The notes beneath the pieces are model-generated. The model searched no databases and was not told where the DNA came from. It saw only the letters and a program-made list of their open reading frames with translations. From the NCBI GenBank assembly GCA_031290985.1, contig JARLJW010000034.1:1-64000 (forward strand): 64,000 nucleotides of DNA, in the 5' to 3' direction. A program made the translations under genes and the position numbers. The stretch's first letter is position 1. Each line of letters starts with the position of its first letter. Of this stretch, positions 1-8,031 are shown piece after piece. This DNA is from Verrucomicrobiia bacterium (GTDB lineage: Bacteria > Verrucomicrobiota > Verrucomicrobiia > Limisphaerales > UBA11358).

Positions 1-114
1 GTTCAAGAGGATTGAGAGAAAAGGCAGGACGGCGCTGACGGCACTTCAGCCACACTGAGATCATAATCTCACCCAACTTTAGGACGCCAATTCGGCCAGA
101 ACACGGCACTTTTT

Positions 115-708
115 ATGACGGCACTGCGGCACTTAACAGGTTATATTCTGGCAAAACACCTGATCAAGCTGGGCTGCCGGCGGATTGGATTCGTGGCGGT
201 TCCGTTTTCGGCCCCGACCATCAAATCGCGCCTGGCGGGAGCCCGGGAAGCCATACTGGAAGCCGGCATGGAACTGTCGCATGACTTTTTTCAGGTGGGA
301 AATCCCGAGGACCCGAAATTTGTGCGGATGGTTGCGGCGGGTCGCATGAAGGACGCCATCATTTGCGGCAATGACTACACCGCGGCCGTGTTGATCCGGT
401 CGTTGCATAACATCGGCGTCAATGTTCCGCGGGGGCTGCGCGTCGTGGGCTTTGATGATGTGCATTATGCCACCCTGGTTTCTCCGCCGCTGACGACCAT
501 GCATCAGCCCTGCCGGGAAATCGCGACGCTGGCTTTCAAATCCATGCTGAGCCGCATTTCCGATCCCACCAATACGCCGCGAACCATCATGCTGACACCC
601 AATCTCGTGGTGCGCGAATCCTGCGGGGCTTATTTGGAGCGGCCGGACGTTGAACCGGTAAAGAAGAAGGCCGCCAAGAAAAAGGCCGGCAAAGGGCGGT
701 CGGCCTGA
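115..708 (+). CDS. Truncated LacI/GalR-type regulator (ligand-binding half only)
   Basis: The 197 residues match the C-terminal part of a LacI/GalR-family periplasmic-binding-like domain: a segment of the type HLIKLGCRRIGFV near residues 16-28, then RGLRVVGFDDVHYATLVSPPL near 105-125, where the family has its G(F/Y)DD..(A)....PPLT motif. The usual length is about 340 residues, and the helix-turn-helix plus the first sugar-binding lobe are absent. All three forward frames upstream (bases 1-114) contain stops, so no N-terminus is continuous with it here. The tail is a lysine/alanine-rich stretch (KKKAAKKKAGKGRSA), unusual for the family. It could be a decayed regulator or a free-standing ligand-binding domain. 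The neighbouring epimerase gene suggests sugar metabolism as the original context. Family assignment is fairly sure; functionality is doubtful. Confidence 0.6.
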   Translation: MTALRHLTGYILAKHLIKLGCRRIGFVAVPFSAPTIKSRLAGAREAILEAGMELSHDFFQVGNPEDPKFVRMVAAGRMKDAIICGNDYTAAVLIRSLHNIGVNVPRGLRVVGFDDVHYATLVSPPLTTMHQPCREIATLAFKSMLSRISDPTNTPRTIMLTPNLVVRESCGAYLERPDVEPVKKKAAKKKAGKGRSA

Positions 709-738
709 GTTGTTACGGGCCGCGGGTGGGCCGACGGT

Positions 739-1584
739 TTATTTCAGCGTTTTCCTTAAAAACTTTAATCCCTCGACGGCGATTTCGTCCTGGGTTTTTT
801 CCATGCGCCGCCAGATGGCGGCGCTGCGGGCGATCCGGGGGACATCGAGCGTCACCGCTTCGATCGCCACATCACCTTGGTATCCGATGGCCTTGAGGGC
901 GGCGGCGATCTTTTTCCAGTCGATATGGTCGTTGCCGGGAGTGCCGCGATCGGCACCACAGGCATGAATATGCCCCAGATGCTTGCCGGCCCGGCGGATG
1001 GCTGCGTCCTGATATTTCTCCTCGATGTTCGCGTGGAACGTATCCAGGTGCAGCTTCAGGGCCGGGGAATGCACATCGCGGATCAGCTTGAGCCCCTGAT
1101 CAAAAGTGTTGATGAAGTCGGTTTCAAAACGGTTGAGCGGTTCCAGGCAAACCACCTTGCCGAGGGATTCGGCGTACCGGGTGACGGTTTTGAGGTTTTT
1201 TACCACGGCTTTCCATTGCCGCTGGTATTCCGCCGGAGCAACGGAATCCGCCCGGCCAACGTAAGAATAGACTGGACCGCCGAGCACCGGACAATCGAGT
1301 GTCTGCATTTGATCCAAAAGAGCGCTGAGATATTTCACCCCGGTTATTTGGCTTTTACGGGAGCCACGCAGGTCACGGTCTCGGTTCATCGCCGCGCAAA
1401 TCGAGCCACAGGCGAGTCCATATTTGTCCAACTCGGACTTCACATAGGCGGGATCAATGTGTGAAGGATCCTCAATGAGCAATTCCACCGCCTCGAACCC
1501 CCATCGTTTGAAGCGCCGGAACAGGCGGGTGTCCTTATTCGTGAAGGGAGAAACAAACAAAACGGTGTTGATGCTAAATCTCAT
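739..1584 (-). CDS. Ketose 3-epimerase-like sugar isomerase (AP endonuclease-2 TIM barrel)
   Basis: A 281-residue protein of the xylose-isomerase-like TIM barrel superfamily, closest in motif layout to D-psicose/D-tagatose 3-epimerases, which epimerise C3 of ketohexoses with a divalent metal. The four metal/catalytic positions are all visible: E148 in CLEPLNRFETDF, D181 in LHLDTFHANIEE, H207 in HIHACGADRG and E242 in VAIEAV. Their spacing matches the known Glu-Asp-His-Glu set of that family. R213 and the GNDHIDW segment that usually closes the active site are also present. There is no signal peptide, so it is cytosolic. It ends about 30 bp from the truncated LacI-like gene in convergent orientation. 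The exact sugar cannot be read from the sequence; hydroxypyruvate isomerase-like or inosose-related relatives are alternatives. Confidence 0.85.
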   Translation of the reverse strand: MRFSINTVLFVSPFTNKDTRLFRRFKRWGFEAVELLIEDPSHIDPAYVKSELDKYGLACGSICAAMNRDRDLRGSRKSQITGVKYLSALLDQMQTLDCPVLGGPVYSYVGRADSVAPAEYQRQWKAVVKNLKTVTRYAESLGKVVCLEPLNRFETDFINTFDQGLKLIRDVHSPALKLHLDTFHANIEEKYQDAAIRRAGKHLGHIHACGADRGTPGNDHIDWKKIAAALKAIGYQGDVAIEAVTLDVPRIARSAAIWRRMEKTQDEIAVEGLKFLRKTLK

Positions 1585-1911
1585 GGCGTCTTTTTAGCAG
1601 GTTGGATGCGGGGTCGAAACCTGTTTTTAAAGCATAATGCCCACCGCCGGAAGCGCAAGAAATACACAGTTGTCGAATAAGCTTTGGCCCACGGTAAACC
1701 GGATCGAAAGAAGGCATATCTAATTACGCTTGCTCAAATCATTTGAAATTTTGTTTGATCGCATTGCACAGCCTGCCGCCCGTGGCGCTGATGCTGGCGC
1801 GACCTTCTGGATCGGGCTGGGAATTTTAAGCGTGGGCAAGCGGCGCATTCCGGCGGTGAGGTTTGTGGAGCAGCGGGACGCGCACATTTTGCCGCACTGA
1901 AAACGCGGATC
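1585..1911. other. Intergenic region, no supported gene
   Basis: About 330 bases between the starts/ends of two minus-strand genes. The part just upstream of the epimerase start is AT-richer and probably carries its promoter, but no clear -35/-10 pair stands out. Around 1750-1900 the plus strand has a short open stretch with coding-like codon use that ends in TGA near 1900. It has no start and no recognisable domain, so it may be a gene remnant. Confidence 0.4.
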
Positions 1912-2280
1912 TCAATGCGGGCTTTTAAAGGTGCGCACATACGCCCCCAGCGACTCGATCTCGGCAACGGATAATTTTTTCTCGAAAGCGGGCATCGCCC
2001 AGGGTCCGGTTTTGATGGCGTCGATTATTTCTATATCCGTGGCGTGCCAGCGGGGATCGGTCAAATTTTGGGCGAACAAAATCCGGCCATGAAACGTCCG
2101 GGCGCGTCCGTCTTTGCCATGGCAGGTGGCGCAGTTTTCCACGAACAACGCCGGGGCGTCCACCTTGTCCTTCGGCAATGCGGCCGGTTGCGCGGCGAGA
2201 GGGCTGGTGGAAGCGCAGCCGGCGCCCAGCCAGGCGAGCCCGGAAAGGGCAATCATGGACCGGGCGATTTGTTTGTTCAT
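1912..2280 (-). CDS. Small lipoprotein cytochrome c (monoheme, class I)
   Basis: A 122-residue protein with a hydrophobic leader and a lipobox (LGAGC, Cys about residue 22), so a likely membrane-anchored periplasmic lipoprotein. One CXXCH heme-binding motif (CATCHGKDGRA) starts near residue 54. A likely distal Met ligand lies in the WAMPAF segment near residue 95, and the C-terminus has the class I helix ending (ESLGAYVRTF). It probably serves as a small electron shuttle. It lies 10 bp downstream of the zinc alcohol dehydrogenase gene on the same strand, so the two are probably cotranscribed and the cytochrome may be a respiratory partner, though that is inference. A second, secreted cytochrome with a related C-terminus lies at 9643-9972. 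Confidence 0.88.
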   Translation of the reverse strand: MNKQIARSMIALSGLAWLGAGCASTSPLAAQPAALPKDKVDAPALFVENCATCHGKDGRARTFHGRILFAQNLTDPRWHATDIEIIDAIKTGPWAMPAFEKKLSVAEIESLGAYVRTFKSPH

Positions 2281-2290
2281 AGGTGTTTTG

Positions 2291-3310
2291 TCAGTGCCCC
2301 GTGGTCAGCACGACGCGAAACCGCGCCTTGCCGCTTTCCATGCGTTCGTAGGCTTCGGCGACTTGGTCGAGCGGATAGACCTCGTTCATGGAACGGACGC
2401 CGGTGAGGACGCTGAATTTGAGGGTGTCCTGCGAGTCGGCGGCGGTGCCGGAATACCAGCCTTTCACGGAGCGCCGTCCGGAGAGCAAGAACAGGGGCGA
2501 TACGGTCATGGATTGCGCCGCGCCGATGACCAGGAAGGTGCCATTGATGGCCAGTCCGCCGGTGACGGCAGACATGGCATCGCCATTGGTAACGGTGGCG
2601 ATGATGACCTTGGCGCCGCCGAGCTTTTGGAGTTCCGCCGAAGGGTCTTGCGTCTGGCTGTCGATGTATTGGTGTGCACCGAGCCTGTGCGCGAGCGCGG
2701 CCTTGTCCGCGCCGCGGGCAATGGCAATGGTTTTAAAGCCCATTTTCACCGCGTATTGGACGCCGAGATGGCCAAGGCCGCCGAGGCCGAGCACGCCCAC
2801 GACATCGCCGCCGCGCGCACCGCTGTTGCGAAGGGCGTTGTAGGTGGTGATGCCCGCGCACATGAGCGGGGCGGCTTCCACGGGCGACAAATCATCGGGC
2901 ACATGCGCCAGGGCGAGAGTCGGTGCAATCATGTATTCACCGTAGCCACCATCGAAGGAAATGCCGGTGATCTGCAGGTTGGTGGTGCAGCCGAAGAAAT
3001 CGCCGTTGCGGCACGGGTCGCACTGGCCGCAGTGGCCGCCATGCCAGCCGACGCCGACGCGCTGGCCGGGTTTCCACTGCGTGACGCCCGCCCCGAGGGC
3101 ATCCACGATGCCGACGACCTCGTGGCCGGGGACGCGGGGGAATTGGAGGCCGGGCCAGTGGCCTTCCTTGATGAGGGAATCGCTGTGGCAGATGCCGCAG
3201 GCTTGGACTTTGATGCGCACCCAGCCGGGACCGGGTGAAGGGATTTCGCGTTCAACGATTTCAAAGGCACCGCCGGGTTTGGAGATTTGGGCAACGCGCA
3301 TTTTGGGCAT
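2291..3310 (-). CDS. Zinc-dependent alcohol dehydrogenase (MDR family)
   Basis: A medium-chain NAD(P)-dependent alcohol/aldehyde dehydrogenase of about 339 residues. Visible motifs are the catalytic zinc site CGICHSD, the GHE motif in VPGHEVVG, the structural-zinc lobe with four cysteines (HCGQCDPCRNGDFFGC), and the Rossmann GLGGLGHLGVQYA. I chose the ATG at 3310 because homologous sequence starts there (MPKMRVAQI). An in-frame ATG at 3403 would add 31 residues of AT-rich, low-complexity sequence. A third ATG at 3301 is also possible. The overall pattern (WHGG, GISFDGGYGEYM) resembles the AdhA/AdhP-like ethanol and broad-range dehydrogenases. It is probably cotranscribed with the cytochrome c gene 10 bp downstream. 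Substrate unknown. Confidence 0.92.
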   Translation of the reverse strand: MPKMRVAQISKPGGAFEIVEREIPSPGPGWVRIKVQACGICHSDSLIKEGHWPGLQFPRVPGHEVVGIVDALGAGVTQWKPGQRVGVGWHGGHCGQCDPCRNGDFFGCTTNLQITGISFDGGYGEYMIAPTLALAHVPDDLSPVEAAPLMCAGITTYNALRNSGARGGDVVGVLGLGGLGHLGVQYAVKMGFKTIAIARGADKAALAHRLGAHQYIDSQTQDPSAELQKLGGAKVIIATVTNGDAMSAVTGGLAINGTFLVIGAAQSMTVSPLFLLSGRRSVKGWYSGTAADSQDTLKFSVLTGVRSMNEVYPLDQVAEAYERMESGKARFRVVLTTGH

Positions 3311-3492
3311 AAATAAATTTGGTTGTGGTTTTAGTTCCTCAAAAAAGCGAACGAGGGGGAACTTAACACGGTTTTTTGGGTTGGCAAATGGGTTGGCAAA
3401 CAAAATGACCAGGTGCCACCGACGAATGACTAAATTAGTTCCAACACCGACTGGCCGGGGCGGTGCCCGGCGTTCCGCGAGGCGCGGACTCC

Positions 3493-4347
3493 ATGCTTTT
3501 CATTCTGGTGCCATCACGGTTTAATTCGGGCGTGCCAATTTCACACATCGAACCGGTCCAATCGCTGGAGGCGCCGGAGCTGAAATATTACCTGACGCTG
3601 AAGCGGGTGGAGGAGCATGAACAGGCGGGCATTCTGGTGGCGGCGAACATCAAGGTGGTGAAGCGCCTGCTTGCGAGCCGGTTCACGGTGGTATCCGCGC
3701 TGGTGACGCCGGAGTGGCTGGAAAAACTGGAACCGCAGTTGCGCGCCCGGCCGGAGGCGATCCGCGTTTATGTGGCTGGCCGATCATTGCTGGAAACGAT
3801 CACGGGCTACAAGATGCATCAGGGGGCGCTGGCGGTGGCGAAGATTCCGCCGCCGCCGGATTTGGAATCGCTGCTGAAAGCTTCACCGCGTCCGCTGCTG
3901 CTGGCGGCGGTGGAGGGGATTGCGAGCGCGGAAAATCTCGGGGCGGTGGTGCGGGGCTGCGCGGCGTTTGGCGCGCATATTCTCATCGTGGGGGAGACGT
4001 GCGGCAGTCCGTATCAACGTCGCGCGGTGGCCGGTTCGATGGGGACGATTTTTGAACAGCCGGTGGTGCAGGTGGAAAATCTCGTCACCACGCTGGCGGC
4101 GTTGCGGGTGCGGGGGGTGCGCTGTCTGGCGGCGCATCCGCGGGCGGATGCCAAAAAGCTCTTCGCGGTGGATCTGCGGGGTGATTGCTGCCTGGTTTTC
4201 GGCGCGGAAGGGCCGGGGCTGACGCCGGCCGCGCTGGCGGCGTGCAATGACATGGTGGAGATTCCGATGCCCTCGCATATGAATTCCCTGAACGTCGCCG
4301 TCGCGGCCGGCATCTTTCTGTACGAAGCAACCCGGCAACGGAGTTGA
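3493..4347 (+). CDS. SpoU/TrmH-family 2'-O-ribose RNA methyltransferase
   Basis: A SPOUT-class (SpoU/TrmH) methyltransferase transferring methyl from S-adenosylmethionine to a ribose 2'-OH in rRNA or tRNA. All three family motifs are visible: motif 1 ENLGAVVRGCAAFGA, motif 2 CCLVFGAEGPGL and motif 3 IPMPSHMNSLNVAVAAGIF, which together form the trefoil knot that binds cofactor. The N-terminal ~130 residues resemble the substrate-binding extension of rRNA Gm2251/TrmH-group proteins. I favour the ATG at 3493. A GTG at 3463 would extend it by 10 residues, and a GTG near 3532 is also possible. It is followed by a palindromic repeat element rather than another gene. The modified nucleotide cannot be predicted. 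Confidence 0.9.
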   Translation: MLFILVPSRFNSGVPISHIEPVQSLEAPELKYYLTLKRVEEHEQAGILVAANIKVVKRLLASRFTVVSALVTPEWLEKLEPQLRARPEAIRVYVAGRSLLETITGYKMHQGALAVAKIPPPPDLESLLKASPRPLLLAAVEGIASAENLGAVVRGCAAFGAHILIVGETCGSPYQRRAVAGSMGTIFEQPVVQVENLVTTLAALRVRGVRCLAAHPRADAKKLFAVDLRGDCCLVFGAEGPGLTPAALAACNDMVEIPMPSHMNSLNVAVAAGIFLYEATRQRS

Positions 4348-4361
4348 GTTGGGGTGTGGCG

Positions 4362-4518
4362 CCTCCCCCGCACGGGGCGTATCTTGACACTGTCCTTGTT
4401 CGGAGTTCCGCCTTTAGTCGGTTCAGGTAAAATGACGCGCCTGACCGCCTGAAGGCGGAACTCCAAACGGGCAGGCACCCCGCGTTTAAGGACAGTGTTG
4501 AGCTGCGCCTCCCCGCAC
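4362..4518. repeat. MITE-like palindromic element flanked by short direct repeats
   Basis: A long imperfect inverted repeat: the outer arms ACACTGTCCTT (4387-4397) and AAGGACAGTGT (4488-4498) are exact complements. Inner arms GGAGTTCCGCCTT (4402-4414) and AAGGCGGAACTCC (4452-4464) are also exact complements, and a small CCGCCT-GA-AGGCGG hairpin lies at 4445-4458. Near-identical sequence GCGCCTCCC(C)CGCAC occurs on both sides, near 4360-4373 and 4505-4517, as expected for a target duplication or element ends. No coding potential. It resembles a small non-autonomous palindromic element. Confidence 0.6.
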
Positions 4519-4624
4519 GTGAGGCCGGACTCCGAGTTGGACATGCGGTGGAAAATTCGCCACCATGCGGCTGTTATTGTATGTATAAGACGCGCTGGCT
4601 GGAGGCGTAAATTGGCCGGTAACA

Positions 4625-5518
4625 ATGAAACTTTTAGCGAAATTCAGCATAATCTTTGTCGTCGTCTTCGGCCTGGGGCTGTCGGCCGCGGGTTACTTTT
4701 CCTACTCGCTGTTGCAGAGCCACGCGCGCGAGATGGTGGAGGATCGCGCGAAGATCATGATGGAAACGGCCCTGGCGATGCGGCGCTACACGATCGAACA
4801 GGTCAAGCCGGCGATCGGGAAGCCGGTCTTCAGCAAGTCGGACATGACGCAGGAGACATTTCATCCGGAGACGGTGCCGGCGTATGCGGCCACGGAAATG
4901 TTCAATTATCTGCACGAAAAATTTCCGGACTATTTCTACAAGGAGGCGGCGCTCAACCCCACGAACCCGCGTGACCGGGCGGTCGACTGGGAGGAGGACA
5001 TCATCAATAATTTCCGCAACCAGCCTAAGCTGGACATGTTCGCGGGCGAGCGGATGACCCCGACGGGGAAGTCGTTGTACCTGGCGCGGCCGTTGCGCGC
5101 GGGGGCGTCCTGCCTGGAATGTCATTCCACGCCGGCGGCGGCCCCGGCGGAGATGATCGAGCGGTACGGGACGGCCAACGGTTTTGGCTGGAAGGAGGAC
5201 GAGGTCATCGCGGCCCAGATTGTTTCGGTGCCGGCGTCGCTGCCGGTAGAGATGGCGAATCGTGAATTCCGCCAGTTGATGACGTTGCTGCTGTCGGTTG
5301 GCGCGGTGACGCTGGTGTTTCTGAACGTGGTGCTGGTCGTGCTGGTGATCCGCCCGGTGAGCCAGCTTGCCCACAGCGCGGAAGAGATCAGCGAAGGCCG
5401 GATGGACATCCCCGAACTGCCGTGCCGCGGCAAATGTGAAATCTCCATGCTGGTGGCGGCGTTCAACCGGATGCACCGCAGCCTGCTGGCGGCGATGAAG
5501 ATGCTGGACAAGCAATGA
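4625..5518 (+). CDS. DUF3365-type heme sensor with HAMP domain
   Basis: A 297-residue inner-membrane protein. A transmembrane helix spans residues 8-30, a periplasmic region of about 185 residues resembles the Tll0287-like DUF3365 sensor domain, a second helix lies at about 219-242, and a cytoplasmic HAMP linker runs from 243 to the end. The sensor domain contains a single c-type heme motif CLECH at 163-167, placed at its C-terminal end as is usual for this family. The protein stops right after HAMP with no output domain. The output is instead encoded by the next gene, whose ATG overlaps this stop codon (ATGA at 5515-5518). Inference: the pair forms a split transmembrane redox- or ligand-sensing cyclase. 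Family assignment is good; the signal sensed is unknown. Confidence 0.85.
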   Translation: MKLLAKFSIIFVVVFGLGLSAAGYFSYSLLQSHAREMVEDRAKIMMETALAMRRYTIEQVKPAIGKPVFSKSDMTQETFHPETVPAYAATEMFNYLHEKFPDYFYKEAALNPTNPRDRAVDWEEDIINNFRNQPKLDMFAGERMTPTGKSLYLARPLRAGASCLECHSTPAAAPAEMIERYGTANGFGWKEDEVIAAQIVSVPASLPVEMANREFRQLMTLLLSVGAVTLVFLNVVLVVLVIRPVSQLAHSAEEISEGRMDIPELPCRGKCEISMLVAAFNRMHRSLLAAMKMLDKQ

Positions 5519-6582
5519 GCAACCCGGAACGCACGGCGGAAAGCTTCGACCTCGAACGCACCTGGCTGGTGAGCGTGCTGTTCGTGGACATGGTCCGGTA
5601 CAGCACGCAGTCGCAGGAGGTCCAGGCGCAGTGGCGCACCCGGTTCAAACAATATCTCAACGAGGGACTCAAAGACCTGACGGAACATGACCGGGTGATC
5701 CTGGATTGCGGCGACGGCGCGGCGATCGTTTTTCTTGGCGAACCGGAGGCGGCGATGACGTGCGCCTTGAGCGTGCTGGGCAACATTGTCCTCGAAAAAG
5801 GGCCGCTGCCAAAACCGCTGCATGTGCGCATCGGCATCAACCTCGGCTCGGTGAGGCTGGTCCGCGACATCAACGGCAACCTGGCGGCGGCGGGCGACGG
5901 CATCAACGTGGGCCAGCGCATCATGAGCTTTGCGGGGGATAATCAAATTTTGGTATCGCGCTCGTTTTACGAAGTTGCGAGCCTGCTCACGGATGGCTAC
6001 GCGGCGTTATTTCGCGCGGACGGCGTGCGGAAGGACAAGCATCAGCGCGAGCACCGGGTTTATGAACTGCACCTGCCGAACGCGGCGCACCCGGCACCCG
6101 CGACGAACACGCAGATCATCCGCAAGATCGCCCCGCAGTTCGCGGCGAACATCAAGACAGTGGAGCATCACCTGGCGCTGATCGTCGGGCCCATCGCCCG
6201 GCGGATCGTGCAAAGCGCCGGCCAGCGCGCGGGTTCGGCGACGGAATTGCGGGACAACCTGCTGGCGTTCATCCCGGAGAAGATTGACCAGGAAAGATTT
6301 CTCACGGCGTGCGGCGATATTTTCCCGGCCACGTCCACCGAATCGTTTGATACGGCGCAGACCTCCGTGCCCAAACCAAAGCCGTTGCCGCCACTGGAAC
6401 CCGCCATCTTGGAGCGCGCGCGGAAGGATCTGGCGCTGTATGTCGGCCCGATGGCGAAGGTGCTGGTGAACCGCGCCGCGGCCAAGGTTTCAACGCGCAT
6501 GGAACTGTATCAGGCGCTGGCGCCGGAAATCCCCTCGGCCAAAGATCGTGAAGCTTTTCTGAAACTGGCCGCCGTGCCATGA
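5515..6582 (+). CDS. Class III adenylate/guanylate cyclase with two C-terminal helical repeats
   Basis: The N-terminal ~185 residues are a class III nucleotide cyclase domain. Metal-binding aspartates are seen at D25 (FVDMVRYS) and D67 (CGDGAAIVF), and the transition-state Asn/Arg pair at N131 and R135 (GINVGQRI), so the catalytic set looks intact. After it come two copies of a small helical module, around residues 205-265 and 296-352, each with the pattern L..(I/Y)VGP(I/M)A(R/K).(I/L)V and a later FL. This module is best known from the C-termini of bacterial Ser/Thr kinases and cyclases. The protein is soluble and translationally coupled (ATGA overlap) to the upstream heme/HAMP protein, which probably supplies the membrane sensor half. 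Whether it makes cAMP or cGMP is not evident. Confidence 0.87.
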   Translation: MSNPERTAESFDLERTWLVSVLFVDMVRYSTQSQEVQAQWRTRFKQYLNEGLKDLTEHDRVILDCGDGAAIVFLGEPEAAMTCALSVLGNIVLEKGPLPKPLHVRIGINLGSVRLVRDINGNLAAAGDGINVGQRIMSFAGDNQILVSRSFYEVASLLTDGYAALFRADGVRKDKHQREHRVYELHLPNAAHPAPATNTQIIRKIAPQFAANIKTVEHHLALIVGPIARRIVQSAGQRAGSATELRDNLLAFIPEKIDQERFLTACGDIFPATSTESFDTAQTSVPKPKPLPPLEPAILERARKDLALYVGPMAKVLVNRAAAKVSTRMELYQALAPEIPSAKDREAFLKLAAVP

Positions 6583-6755
6583 CCGGTGGGGGCTGGACAG
6601 GCAACGTGCCCGGCCTGAATTATTTGTGAACCACATTATCCCGCATTGTAGCTTGGCGCGTTCCTATGATTCAGCCGGAACTGTGCTATGGTGAATCAGG
6701 GAATCCTGCCGGAGGATTCACGAATTGCAACCGGATCCGCCGGTGAAAGGATTGG

Positions 6756-7652
6756 ATGTCGCCGATGGCTGAAAATGCGGGATCAGTTGGCCGCCGCAAG
6801 ACCGCTTTGATTGTGGAAGGCGGAGCGATGCGCGGTGCGTGGGCGGCCGGGGTGCTGGCTTATCTTCAGGAATGCGGACGGCGCGAGTATGATTTTGTTT
6901 ATGCGGCGTCTTCAGGTGCGTGTTCGGCGGCGTATTTCGTGGCGGACATGTGGGGGCCGGGATTGACGATCTGGCGTGAAATGGCCAGCCGGGTGGTGCG
7001 TAAAACCAACTTTCTCCGGCGCAAACCCATCATCGACCTGGCCTATCTGGTGGATCATATCATCCGGACGCGGGTGCCGCTTTCCGTGGCGGCGCTGCAA
7101 CGGGCGCCCACAAAATTCTTCATCGTGCTGACCGATTGTCAAACGGGGGAACCGGTCTATTTCCATGTCGTGGATGACCGGGTGTTTGCCGCGCTGCAGG
7201 CGACGTCCTCCATGCCGCTGGCGACGAGCGGCTTTCATCATGTGGACGGCCGGCCGTATGCCGACGGCGGGGTGTCGGATCCCATTCCCATCCGCAAGGC
7301 GATCGCGGATGGCGCCACGGACATCACCGTGGTGCTCACGCACAATCCGGCTTTCCGGCTCAAGCCCGTGCCCCGCTGGATGGGGAAATTTGCCTACCCG
7401 GATTTTCCGGCCGTGGCCCGGGTATGGACCGCGCAACAAAACGTCCACTACAACGCCGCCCTGGATCTGATGAAAGAACCGCCGCCGGGTGTCCGGATCC
7501 GCGTATTCCGGCCGCTCCGGAAATTGCCGGTGGGTTCCTTCAGCGTGGAACCGAAGCTGATCGCCGCCGCCCTGGCCTTGGGACATGACGAGGCGCTGGA
7601 GCAGATGGAGGTCATGGAAGGGAAGCCATTGGTCGCGCCGGTTTCCGGCTAG
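6756..7652 (+). CDS. Patatin-like phospholipase (YjjU/RssA type)
   Basis: A 298-residue patatin-family acyl hydrolase with a Ser-Asp dyad. The oxyanion loop is GGAMRGAWAAGVL (22-34), the nucleophile is S52 in AASSGAC, and the catalytic Asp is D170 in YADGGVSDP. The nucleophile elbow is normally G-x-S-x-G; here the first Gly is Ala (A50), a conservative but notable change. There is no signal peptide, so it probably acts on phospholipids at the inner face of the membrane. An AAAGGA ribosome-binding site lies 4 bp upstream of the ATG. A second ATG three codons in is an alternative start. It converges on the small zinc-finger membrane gene next door. The substrate is unknown. Confidence 0.88.
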   Translation: MSPMAENAGSVGRRKTALIVEGGAMRGAWAAGVLAYLQECGRREYDFVYAASSGACSAAYFVADMWGPGLTIWREMASRVVRKTNFLRRKPIIDLAYLVDHIIRTRVPLSVAALQRAPTKFFIVLTDCQTGEPVYFHVVDDRVFAALQATSSMPLATSGFHHVDGRPYADGGVSDPIPIRKAIADGATDITVVLTHNPAFRLKPVPRWMGKFAYPDFPAVARVWTAQQNVHYNAALDLMKEPPPGVRIRVFRPLRKLPVGSFSVEPKLIAAALALGHDEALEQMEVMEGKPLVAPVSG

Positions 7653-7665
7653 CGGGACGACCGTG

Positions 7666-8031
7666 CTAACCGCCGGAATTTTTCTTCCGGGCGGCGAGCC
7701 ATTGCCAGAGGCCGGAGGCGAGGAAAACAAAACCGCAGCCGGCGCAGAACCAGATGAGAAACGGCGACGGCAGATAGTAGTATGCGCCCACCGCACCGGC
7801 CACGGACAACGCCCCGCACAGCAGATAAAAGATGGCGTTGATGCGCGCGCCTTGGACATGCTTTTGCAGCAAAATCTGCAGCGCCTGGTCATTGCGCATG
7901 AGGGCGGCGGCGCAATCTGCGGAGCAGGTCAGGCGCGGGGACGCGGCCGGTTTGGCGCAGTCGGGGCATAGCGCGCGCCCGCAATAGGCGCAGATGGCGA
8001 CGGCTTCGGCCTGGTGAGCGGAACACTTCAT
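7666..8031 (-). CDS. Small zinc-finger membrane protein
   Basis: A 121-residue protein with an N-terminal Cys/His cluster (CSAHQAEAVAICAYCGRALCPDCA, split here as C3, H6, C14, C17, C22, C25 and a later C36/C40) resembling a B-box-type zinc-binding module. It is followed by two predicted transmembrane helices at about 65-85 and 90-112 and a short basic tail. The start codon overlaps the stop of the upstream glycosyltransferase gene by one base (TAATG), which implies translational coupling and a joint function at the membrane. Such B-box/TM proteins are common in this type of genome but their role is not established. No function assigned. Confidence 0.7.
   Translation of the reverse strand: MKCSAHQAEAVAICAYCGRALCPDCAKPAASPRLTCSADCAAALMRNDQALQILLQKHVQGARINAIFYLLCGALSVAGAVGAYYYLPSPFLIWFCAGCGFVFLASGLWQWLAARKKNSGG

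Noticed and set aside
2114-3238. Long plus-strand open frame opposite the alcohol dehydrogenase
   Set aside because: Antisense shadow of a strongly conserved minus-strand zinc dehydrogenase; Ala/Gly/Arg-rich with no domain.
3311-3403. N-terminal extension of the zinc dehydrogenase
   Set aside because: AT-rich, no similarity to the family N-terminus; ATG at 3310 preferred.
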